Positions 55,089 to 64,000 of a stretch of DNA of 64,000 bases are shown here, piece after piece (the first letter of the stretch is position 1; every line of letters starts with the position of its first letter). Both the position numbers and the translations under genes were made by a program. The stretch comes from Stereocaulon alpinum (Eukaryota > Ascomycota > Lecanoromycetes > Lecanorales > Stereocaulaceae), in contig JAEUBA010000036.1 of assembly GCA_018257865.1 (NCBI GenBank), positions 62,001-126,000 on the forward strand. Direction: 5' to 3'. The notes under the pieces were generated by a model. It did no database searches. It saw only the letters and a program-made list of their open reading frames with translations, and was not told the DNA's origin.

Positions 55089-58000
55089 ATGGCGCTCAAG
55101 CGTCTGGAAGGACCCTCACGAAAAGTGCTTCGACAATGCTGCTCCACGCCCACTCAACGGAAGTTTTTCTCCTGTATCGCCGCCCATCCTACTCGAGCTC
55201 CAACCTTTACTTCCTCGATACCCATGCCACTCAGGACAATTCGATCCGCGCCAGCGAGAGCTTTCACAAGCTCCTTAAGACGATGGGCAACAAACCAAGA
55301 TCCCCCCAACACGAAGAGCTACCTCGCCAGTGGGGCATTCGCTTCGGGCGAGACACAATTAGTTGATGTCAAAAAGGTGCTGGTCATTGGTAGTGGAGGA
55401 TTAAGCATTGGGCAAGCTGGAGAGTTTGATTACTCTGGTGAGCATCCAAGCCTACGAATTGCCCAGCCTGCGAAAAAGACGGCCAATGGCATATCAGGAG
55501 CCGCAGCTGACAGATACATTCCATTCTCTAGGCTCCCAAGCGCTGAAAGCATTGAAAGAGGAGGGTGTTACCGCAGTTCTCATAAATCCCAACATAGCTA
55601 CGATTCAGACAGATCACAAACTTGCGGACGAAGTATACTATCTACCTGTCACCCCAGAATACGTCGAACATGTCATTGTGAAGGAGAAGCCGGATGGCAT
55701 CATGCTAGCCTTTGGCGGTCAGACTGCTTTGAACCTTGGAGTGCAAATGCAGAGGATGGGCATATTCGAGAAACATGGCGTCAAAGTTCTCGGGACTAGT
55801 ATCAAGACTCTGGAGACAAGCGAGGATCGTGACCTTTTTGCGAAAGCGCTTAAGGAAATCGACATCCCCATTGCAGAATCCATTGCGGTCAACACCGTGG
55901 ACGAGGCCCTTGATGCGGCTGAAAAGGTAGGATACCCAATCATTGTACGATCAGCGTATGCACTCGGTGGACTCGGATCTGGATTTGCCAACAATGCAGA
56001 GGAGCTCCGCAACTTGTCTGCTCGATCACTTTCCCTGTCGCCCCAGATTCTGGTAGAGAAATCTCTCAAAGGATGGAAAGAGGCAGAATATGAAGTTGTT
56101 CGTGACGGTAACAACAATTGTATCACTGTCTGCAACATGGAGAACTTCGATCCTTTGGGTATTCACACCGGTGACTCTATTGTGGTTGCTCCCTCGCAGA
56201 CGCTCAGCGATGAGGAATACCACATGCTTCGTACGGCCGCCATCAAGATCGTTCGTCATCTCGGCGTTTGTGGAGAGTGCAACGTGCAATACGCGTTGCA
56301 GCCCGACGGTCTTGACTACAGGGTCATTGAAGTGAACGCTCGTCTATCTCGGTCCTCGGCGCTCGCAAGCAAAGCCACTGCATATCCCTTAGCATACATC
56401 GCCGCAAAAATTGGTCTTGGGTACACCCTTCCAGATTTGCCCAACGCTGTCACGAAAACAACGACCGCAAATTTTGAACCTAGTCTAGATTACATTGTCA
56501 CAAAGATACCCCGTTGGGACTTGAAGAAGTTCCAGCATGTTGATCGTCATATTGGTTCCGCGATGAGAAGCGTGGGAGAAGTCATGGCCATAGGAAGAAC
56601 CTTCCAAGAGTCTATCCAGAAAGCAATCCGACAAGTCGACCCGAAATACAACGGCGTCCAAGGGGACAAGTTTGATGATCTGGACGAAGAGCTACGAAAT
56701 CCTACAGATCGTCGCTGGCTTGCAGTCGGCCAAGCACTCATACATGAGAGCTACACCGTACACCAAGTGCACGACCTGACCAAGATCGATAAGTGGTTCC
56801 TCTACAAGATAATGGAAATTGCAGATACCCAGCACGAAATGGAAGATATAGGCAGTCTATTCGGTCTACGAAAGGAATTGATGCTCCGAGCGAAACAAAT
56901 GGGATTTAGCGACATTCAGATTGCTCAATGCGTAGGTGCCACCGAAGACCAAGTCCGCGCGAGACGGAAAGGCATGGGTGTAAAACCCTTTGTAAAGAAG
57001 ATTGACACCCTTGCTGCTGAATTTCCTGCTGAGACCAATTAGTACGTCATGCGCGTAGTGTCCCACGTCTTTGCGTACTACTAACGTTATGACAGCCTAT
57101 ACACTACCTATAACGCAACCTCGCACGACATAACATTCGATGACCATGGTACGATCATCCTTGGTAGTGGCGTGTATCGGATAGGAAGCTCTGTCGAGTT
57201 TGATTGGTGCGCCGTGAACGCCACTCTTTCATTGAGAGCTCAAGGAAAGAAGACGGTGATGATCAACTATAACCCTGAGACCTATTCCACCGACTTCGAT
57301 ACCGCCGATCGCTTGTACTTCGAGGAACTTAGCTATGAGCGGGTAATGGACATCTATGAACTTGAGTCAGCTTCTAACGTTGTCGTCTCAGTTGGTGGGC
57401 AACTACCGCAGAATATCGCTCTTCGATTACAGGAGACCGGCAAAGCCAAGATTCTCGGAACTAATCCTTTGGATATTGATAAAGCAGAAGATCGCCAGAA
57501 ATTCTCGCAGATACTGGACAGTATTGATGTTGACCAACCAGCATGGGCCGAGCTCAAGTCTGTTTCAGAAGCCGAAAGCTTCGCAAACAATGTAAGACTC
57601 CCTTCGAACCATCACAGTAGAATTACGAGACATTGACTCTTCCAGGTGGGTTACCCTGTTCTCGTCCGACCTAGCTATGTCCTTTCTGGTGCCGCCATGA
57701 GCGTCATTCGAAGCCAAGGAGACCTGAAAGAGAAACTCCTGTCCGCTTCCTCCGTCTCTCCAGACCATCCAGTCGTCATCACCAAGTTCATTGAGGGTGC
57801 ACAGGAAATAGACGTCGACGCTGTCGCGTCCTCCGGCGAGCTTCTAGTCCACTCGGTAGCAGAGCACATCGAAAACGCTGGCGTGCACAGTGGTGACGCC
57901 ACCCTTGTTCTTCCCCCTGTCAACCTCGATGATCGAACCATGGCACGCATAAAGGAAATTGCCCAGAAGGTTGCTAAGGCTTGGAGCATTACCGGACCGT

Positions 58001-58874
58001 TCAATATGCAGATAATCAAGGCCGACGACCCTAATGGTGGTGAACCGGCCCTCAAGGTCATCGAATGCAACCTTCGCGCCTCCCGCTCTTTCCCCTTTGT
58101 TAGCAAAGTTCTCGGCACAAACTTCGTCGATATTGCCACGAAAGCTCTGACGGGCGTAAACGTACCCGAACCTGTCGACCTGATGGCCCAGAAACGGGAT
58201 TACGTTGCAACGAAAGTTTCTCAGTTCTCGTGGGGCCGTCTCCCTGGGGCAGATCCATTCTTAGGTGTGGAAATGGCCAGCACAGGTGAGATTGCGTGTT
58301 TCGGCAAAGATCTTGTAGAAGCCTACTGGACCTCTCTACAATCGACCATGAATTTTCGTCTTCCCCTGCCAGGAGAAGGTCTCCTGTTCGGCGGTGATAT
58401 CTCAAAGCCTCAATTAGCAGGCATTGTTGATTACCTACAGCCACTCGGGTACAAGTTCTTCGCCGCCAACCAAGAAGTAGCATCACATCTCGAATCGTCG
58501 GCGAAAGGTGGCTGTACTGTGACTGTGGTCGACTTCCCAGTCACTGATAAGCGCGCTCTCAGGGAGGTATTCCAAGAACACAACATTCGTGGTGTTTTCA
58601 ACTTGGCACATGCGCGGGCTGAGACACAACTCGATCAAGACTATGTTATGCGGAGGAATGCAGTGGATTTCGGGGTGCCGTTATTTATGGAGCCTCAGGT
58701 AAGATTATTGACAGCGAAACAATAAGTCAAGAGACTAATTCACGACAGACTGCCCTCCTTTTTGCGAGATGCATGAGCGAAAAGATACCCCTGAAGAAAG
58801 AAGGCGTGATTCCAAGCGAAGTGAGAAGATGGAGTGAGTTTGCTGGCGGCCACGTGCTTGGAACAATGGCCTAA
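55089..58874 (+). CDS. CPA2: arginine-specific carbamoyl-phosphate synthase large chain
   Basis: Large subunit of mitochondrial arginine-specific CPSase, which makes carbamoyl phosphate from glutamine-derived ammonia, bicarbonate and two ATP for arginine synthesis. Five exons: 55089-55437, 55532-57041, 57096-57591, 57646-58698, 58749-58874; introns 94, 54, 54 and 50 nt; 1177 residues. The first 70 residues are Arg/Ser/Thr/Ala-rich without acidic charge, a mitochondrial presequence. KVLVIGSGGLSIGQAGEFDYSG and SQALKALKEEG start the first synthetase half; IVRSAYALGGLGSG and VIEVNARLSRSSALASKATAYPLA mark its ATP-grasp site. The second half repeats the plan (MINYNPETYSTDFD, VLVRPSYVLSGAAM, VIECNLRASRSFPFVSK). 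The end is an MGS-like allosteric domain. No ATCase or CAD fusion, which excludes the pyrimidine enzyme. Confidence 0.95.
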
Positions 58875-60521
58875 ATGGCGCCCGCCAGCAATGGCGGCTA
58901 CGTAAGAGTGCCAACCCTGCGTTATGAGAAAACAAATTTCGCCACCCGCCGAAAATCCGGTTGTGTATAGGAAGAGGGTGATATGGATGGTCTGCCTCTA
59001 TATACCGATGCCTATACCCTACGACAGGGCACGTATGTGGCTGTAGATACCCAAAAAGTAGAATTATGTATATGTTAGATATAAATGGTCTTGATTCGGA
59101 TCTTGAGTATTGCTATAACAACTCTGTCTATAATTATTACCTATACCTTTACTTACCAGCTGCACCCTTTTCTATCTTCCCTATCCTATCGAACATCTAC
59201 TTTATCTACTTCCTCCACTTCCTCTACTTCCTCTACTTCCTCTACTTCCTCTACTTCCTCTACTTCCTCTACTTCCTCCCCAGCATTCCATCCACATTAC
59301 CCCCCCTAATCGCCCTAACCGCCCAACGTCTAACAAAAAAACACTCTCACACTCGGCTCTCATCTCTCTACCACTCCAGCAAGTAAGTCAACCCCACGAA
59401 AAACCCATCATGAGCGTGGTAAGGAAATTTGCTTTAGATCTACGATCGGTTGCGAACTTGGATTTTGATCTTGCGAGATTCATGCACTTGGAAGGGGGAG
59501 GTTTGAGGGCGTGGTGCGGGAAACGAGTAGAGGAGGGTTTGGAGGGGAGAGGGAGGGGAGAGGTGGTGGAAGTGCTTTCGGGATAGTGTGCGTGTTATAA
59601 GGGGAGAGGAGGGGAGAGGAGGTGGAGAGATGCTGAGATAGAATGGGGGAGGTTGTGTGTGTAATATCTTGAGAGTACTGTGTTCTATATGCGGGATTTG
59701 GGATGGGGGGATTGTGGATTTGGTGATGAAGGTTTGATGAGTGTTTGGGCTTTGAGGCGTGATGGTGTTTGTGGAGATGGGGAGTGGGTGATGGGGATGG
59801 AGAGTCAGGGATGGGGGTGTGGGGAGTTTGGTTGAGAGTGTGAGGGGTTTGGATTCTTTAGGGTGTGGGAGGTTGGATGGGTGCGTGTTGGATGTGAAGA
59901 GTTGGGGACGTTTGGATAGCAACAGTACATCAAATGGTGGTTGAGAAATCGTTGTCTGTTGCTAGAGAATAGCTGATCAGATCCTGGGGCTCATCGCCAC
60001 ACAGGTTATATGGGACTTTGGAGATGGCCATGGCTGGATTTTGGCGCAGACTGTTTGGTGGATCGTCTTGCAGATTTGCGTTAATCAGCTACCATCTCCC
60101 AGGTTACGAATCTGTTTATGATATCATATCATGAGTGAGCTACGAACGTGACATGTAGTTACACTCGGCCTAGGTATGAACTTCCAGCACCAGCAGCGGC
60201 AGTCCTCAGGTAGCTTTAGGTGGTCGTCCAGGATTAGAGACCATGCAAAGTCGATTACTTGCCTTGAAGTTCCTGGGATTCACCACGACTCTCTTGGTTA
60301 TTTCATGGTGAAGCAACACTGATGGTTTGTTCTTCACTTGTGGTAGTCAAAGGTGTGGTGTGCGTATACAGGAAACACATTTGTGAAAAAGCATAGTCGC
60401 ATGATGGACATGCACTACTTTGCGCACTCAGAATCAACCTTGCGTACAAGAGCTGAAGAGACAAGCCGTGCTTTCTGATCTAAATTGACCTTCGCCTTGC
60501 ACCTACACAGACTCCCGGTAA
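58875..60521. other. long intergenic stretch with minisatellite and skewed sequence
   Basis: Contains the 9-bp tandem array listed separately and, from 59460 to 59900, strongly G/T-rich + sequence that produces long accidental frames on -. No gene supported. Confidence 0.5.
59206..59277. repeat. 9-bp tandem repeat, 8 units
   Basis: Eight consecutive ctacttcct units; only the second differs (ccacttcct). Pure pyrimidine apart from one A per unit on the + strand. Confidence 0.95.
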
Positions 60522-61091
60522 TCAAACTTCTTCGTGCGTCAGCCATTCAATGTCTCGGTTCGAGAATCTGTGACATGCTAAGGTGAGAATAGTCATTGCG
60601 GCTGGGTCGAGTTTTCTGTAGACATGGTCTTTCAGCTCATTGGGGAGATGTTGGAAACCTCCCCTCATACGACGCCCAACATCGGTGAAAGTGTTAAAAA
60701 AGGGAGGTCTAGGGGCAAGCCTTGAATTAATGAGCTGGCGGATATCCACAGGAAGGAAGCCGTGTCCTTCTCTTGATTTATCAGTCGCATGCTCGAAGGA
60801 ACCGTAGAATCCCTTTCTCGGTTCGATGAGGATTTGCTTAAGCCTTGAGGTTGTGTATGGGGGAACAATGCCATGATGTCGGAGGAGGTGCCATGCTGCT
60901 GGGATAAAGGCCGGATAGTCTTCCAGCGTAAGGTTGTTAAGGATGTTGAGCATGACCTCTGCAGGAAGTTGGTAGATAGGGAGGGCGTACAAAGCCTGGA
61001 GTTGAAGGCCGGCCTGGAAGCGTTCCTCGATGTTCTCATTAGAGGACTTTCTTGTTCCTGCTGATTTCTGCGGAAGCGTTGAATGAGGCAT
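60522..61091 (-). CDS. F-box protein
   Basis: 189 residues in one exon. After a short basic head (MPHSTLPQKSAGTRK) comes LYALPIYQLPAEVMLNILNNLTLEDYPAFIPAAWHLLRHHGI, a typical ascomycete F-box start, with RKGFYGSFEH and LPVDIRQLINSRL, and a C-terminal FQHLPNELKDHVYRKLD, which resembles a second F-box-like helix. Predicted SCF adaptor; target unknown. The ATG at 61091 lies inside the last coding exon of the neighbouring membrane-protein gene (53-base overlap, other frame, same strand). The next in-frame ATG is inside the F-box, so the overlap is probably real unless an upstream exon is spliced in. Confidence 0.7.
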   Translation of the reverse strand: MPHSTLPQKSAGTRKSSNENIEERFQAGLQLQALYALPIYQLPAEVMLNILNNLTLEDYPAFIPAAWHLLRHHGIVPPYTTSRLKQILIEPRKGFYGSFEHATDKSREGHGFLPVDIRQLINSRLAPRPPFFNTFTDVGRRMRGGFQHLPNELKDHVYRKLDPAAMTILTLACHRFSNRDIEWLTHEEV

Positions 61092-61907
61092 CTTGTTTCT
61101 CGGGTAAATGAGCAACTTGGTAGAGGTGTTGCCAAATGTAGCCTGAGAGATACCACCCTAGCACTGCTAGAATGATTAGGTAACCGGCCGTTGGCACAAG
61201 GGACCGTGGAAAAATGTTGAGTAAGTATGGGTCAAGGACTAGTGGCTAGGCATTAGACCCTGAACCAAGAATACTCAGCGGGGGTTCTAGTTACTGATAT
61301 CAACGTTCACCAAAGGAACATTCTGCATAAGCGTCTCGTTTGTGGTGTAGTAATCAGCGGCCGCACCAATGCGAAGGAAGAGTATGGCTGATGGCCCTGC
61401 CTTTAAGAGATGCAACCTAGGATCTCTTTCTAGCGAGTCAGAGGTCTGCCGTGACTCGGAATAGACCGCGAGAGAAGTGATCAATTCTGGAGTATCAAAG
61501 GCTGCTGCTAGCGAATATGTGTCGAGGATGAATGCGGTTGGTTGCTGCACTCGCCACTCAGCACTCAAAAAGCGGGGAAGCGGCAAGACTCTTGGGTGGG
61601 AAGTATGTTGACCTACTGTTGCTGCCCAGCAAATACGTACTTCGTAACGCTGCTGTGGTGTCAATCCATCAAGCAGGAACCATGCCTCTTTCCCTTTGTC
61701 AAGACCAGGCTTTGGAAATGCGGCGGGTACTTGGCGGCGTAGAGTCGAGTTCCAAGGGGTCAGTACTTCCAACTTCAAGTCGCCGAGATGAGGGTGCTGT
61801 TGCGGGATATGAATAGCTTCAGGTGCAAGAAAGATGGTCTTCTCTACGTTGCCAAGAGCCGGAATGATGCACCAGGCTAGGCTTTGTAGATATGCCAGAA
61901 GCCGCAT
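61039..61907 (-). CDS. ER membrane protein, probably Pga1-like GPI-mannosyltransferase II subunit
   Basis: Three exons: 61907-61617, 61544-61295, 61238-61039; introns 72 nt (in frame, so easily missed) and 56 nt; 246 residues. ATG 61907 starts a signal peptide. The lumenal part shows EKTIFLAPEAIHIP, KEAWFLLDGLTPQQRYEVRICWAAT joined by the first splice to QPTAFILDTYSL, and LITSLAVYSESRQ. Exon 3 begins LDPYLLNIFPRSLVPTAGYLIILAVLGWYLSGYIW, a conserved segment with a single C-terminal membrane span and a short cytosolic tail. This arrangement matches the Pga1 family, partner of the second GPI mannosyltransferase, as I recall it; that assignment is tentative, while the gene model is well supported. 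Confidence 0.7.
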
Positions 61908-62253
61908 AGCTAAGCATAAATAGTTTTATCACAATCATCTGACCTTTACAGGTGTTTCCCGGAGCTTTCTGTAATACACGGGCGACCTCGGTCACTTAAG
62001 GCATTCTGTGTTCCGCGAGGTTGATATGATTTGGTAAACCGACATTAAGCCAGCCCTATAGAGTTAGTGCTGTTGATCGCTTCGCGCTTTCTGCAGGGGA
62101 CAACAACAACACCCACACGAGCCACACAAATCTTCCTCGCTGCCCAGAAGACCACTACACTCCACTCGCACCCCACTCCAACTTGCTCGTCCTCTTGTCT
62201 GTCTAGGCAGTCACTACAAGTCATAGCCTGACTAAGTGTACGTCACCTTCACC
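61908..62253. other. divergent promoter region
   Basis: 346 bases between the Pga1-like gene (-) and alpha-tubulin (+), probably serving both. The tubulin side has C/A-rich leader sequence (62100-62220). Confidence 0.6.
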
Positions 62254-64000
62254 ATGAGGGAAATCATCAGCTTGAACGGTGAGTCCCCTTAATACGCGCC
62301 TTGATATCTCCCTGCATGCCCCTCTGTCAACAGTGTGCATGCCATACTGACAACATCACGCATACAGTTGGCCAAGCTGGCTGCCAAATCGCCAATTCCT
62401 GCTGGGAGGTAAGCTTTACGACTCTCCACGACTATTCCCACAAATAGCGGGGCATTTATGCAAAATTTGTCGAGGGTCAGACTGACGTTAGCCGATAGCT
62501 CTACTGCTTGGAGCACGGTATCCAGGTATTTATACATTCCATTCAGGCTTGCTACAGGCTCTACAGCCGTTATTGAACCATCGTTGACGCGTTGATACCT
62601 CCTTCAGCCCGATGGATACCTCACCGAGGAACGCAAAGCTGCCGACCCTGACCAAGGATTTAGCACCTTCTTCTCCGAAACAGGTAGGCGAAACCAAGCA
62701 CGACACACAACACGAAGAATACGTGCTGATGGCAGTTTTTGCAGGCCAAGGGAAATACGTCCCACGTACCATTTACTGCGATCTTGAGCCTAATGTGATC
62801 GACGAAGTTCGCACTGGCAAATATCGAAGCCTTTTCCACCCCGAGCAAATGATCACTGGCAAGGAGGATGCATCCAATAACTACGCTCGTGGCCACTACA
62901 CTGTTGGCAAGGAGCTGATTGACCAAGTTTTGGACAAGGTCCGTCATATTGCAGACAACTGTTCTGGTCTGCAAGGATTCTTGGTGTTTCACTCGTTCGG
63001 TGGAGGAACTGGATCTGGATTCGGTGCCCTCCTCATGGAGCGTCTCTCGGTCGACTACGGCAAGAAGTGCAAGCTCGAATTCTGCGTCTACCCAGCTCCT
63101 CAAGTCGCTACGTCTGTTGTTGAGCCATACAATTCTATCTTGACAACCCACACCACCCTGGAACATTCGGACTGCAGTTTCATGGTGGACAATGAGGCTA
63201 TTTACGATATCTGCCGTCGCAACTTGGGCATTGAACGTCCCAACTATGAGAACCTGAACCGTTTGATTGCTCAGGGTATGATAGCCACCGTTTGTTTTTC
63301 ACGAAATTTGGCTGACCGATTACGTCTAGTCGTCTCATCGATCACTGCTTCGCTCCGCTTCGACGGTTCTCTCAACGTCGATCTTAACGAATTTCAGACC
63401 AACCTGGTGCCCTACCCCCGTATCCATTTCCCTCTCGTTGCTTACGCTCCGGTCGTCTCGGCTGCCAAGGCCTCGCACGAAGCCAATTCCGTTCAGGAGA
63501 TCTCGATGTCTTGCTTCGAGCCAAACAACCAGATGGTGAAGTGTGATCCTCGCAACGGCAAGTACATGGCTACCTGCCTGCTCTACCGCGGCGACGTTGT
63601 TACAAAAGATGTGCACGGCGCCGTCGCTGTTCTCAAGACCAAGCGCACCATCCAATTCGTCGACTGGTGCCCAACTGGGTTCAAAATTGGTATCTGTTAC
63701 CAACCACCTCAGATGGTCCCCAACGGAGATCTGGCCAAGGTCAATCGCGCAGTGTAAGTCTTTACTCACATGGTCATACCCGAGCAGGATACTAATTGAT
63801 TCTGCAGCTGCATGCTCTCCAACACCACTGCCATTGCCGAGGCGTGGTCGGCCCTCTCACACAAGTTCGATCTCATGTACTCGAAGCGTGCTTTCGTACA
63901 TTGGTACGTTGGTGAGGGTATGGAGGAGGGTGAATTCTCCGAGGCGCGTGAGGACTTGGCTGCCCTCGAGCGAGACTATGAGGAGGTGGCTACGGACTCT
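62254..64000 (+). CDS. TUB1: alpha-tubulin, truncated by window end
   Basis: Alpha-tubulin, the microtubule subunit that holds non-exchangeable GTP. Exons 62254-62278, 62368-62408, 62499-62525, 62608-62683, 62745-63275, 63330-63753, 63808 to beyond 64000; introns of 89, 90, 82, 61, 54 and 54 nt. 439 residues are visible of about 450. Landmarks in order: MREIISLN-VGQAGCQIANSCWE, CLEHGIQPDG, the GGGTGSG nucleotide loop, VVSSITASLRFDG, RGDVVTKDV, KRTIQFVDWCPTGFK, and FVHWYVGEGMEEGEF. Three tiny exons precede the first long one, typical of fungal tubulin genes. The C-terminal acidic tail and stop lie outside the window. Confidence 0.97.

Noticed and set aside
59440..59922. 160-codon frame on -
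   Set aside because: Arises from a G/T-skewed tract; Pro/Ser/Thr/His-only composition and no conserved motif.
1..64000. CRISPR arrays, bacterial operons, integrated viral genomes
   Set aside because: No regularly spaced repeats, ribosome-binding-site-driven gene strings or viral replication genes were seen.

Overview
The window is nuclear DNA of a filamentous ascomycete (Pezizomycotina, probably a dothideomycete). Genes are densely packed with short spliceosomal introns (mostly 45-95 nt), GTATGT/GTGAGT-type donors and CT(A/G)A(C/T) branch sites. The proteins are fungal: striatin, Rad14/XPA, Pho88, EMC7, arginine-specific CPSase, alpha-tubulin, a MFS sugar transporter, rhodopsin-like membrane proteins and F-box proteins. 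No bacterial operons, CRISPR arrays or phage genes are visible. Exon borders below were worked out by hand from splice signals, reading-frame continuity and family conservation.

Region 1 (0.9-9 kb): an anchored histidine acid phosphatase on +, then three conserved housekeeping genes on -: striatin (STRIPAK scaffold), Rad14/XPA (nucleotide excision repair) and Pho88/Snd3 (ER membrane targeting). Region 2 (9-25 kb): small secreted proteins, a conserved fungal protein of unknown role, a 997-residue TPR/ankyrin protein with an N-terminal helical domain, an 11-exon sugar transporter with two compensating frameshifts, and a tubby/LURP-like protein. Two secreted proteins 12 kb apart (9.25 and 22.1 kb) share the same cysteine spacing and are paralogues.

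Region 3 (25.5-37.2 kb) is an accessory, decaying block. It holds a broken SRPK-like kinase, two broken cytochrome P450s facing away from each other, a rhodopsin-like gene without an obvious ATG, TpA-rich repeat debris that looks RIP-damaged, a small gene with an unresolved 5' end, a 65-bp tandem repeat and a disrupted F-box-like gene. One intact VOC-fold gene sits inside it.

Region 4 (38-54 kb): a REI1-like zinc-finger protein lacking the usual N-terminal finger, EMC7, an F-box-type protein, a 738-residue F-box/LRR protein, a second rhodopsin-like protein, a four-exon secreted protein, an intron-containing tRNA-Thr(CGT) and a secreted PQQ-type beta-propeller oxidoreductase. Region 5 (55-64 kb): mitochondrial arginine-specific carbamoyl-phosphate synthase large chain, a 9-bp minisatellite, an F-box gene overlapping the 3' exon of an ER membrane protein gene, and alpha-tubulin running off the window end.

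No complete new multi-gene system was found. The strongest leads are the paralogous cysteine-patterned secreted proteins, the NLR-like TPR/ankyrin protein, the frameshift-compensated transporter and the pseudogene block.
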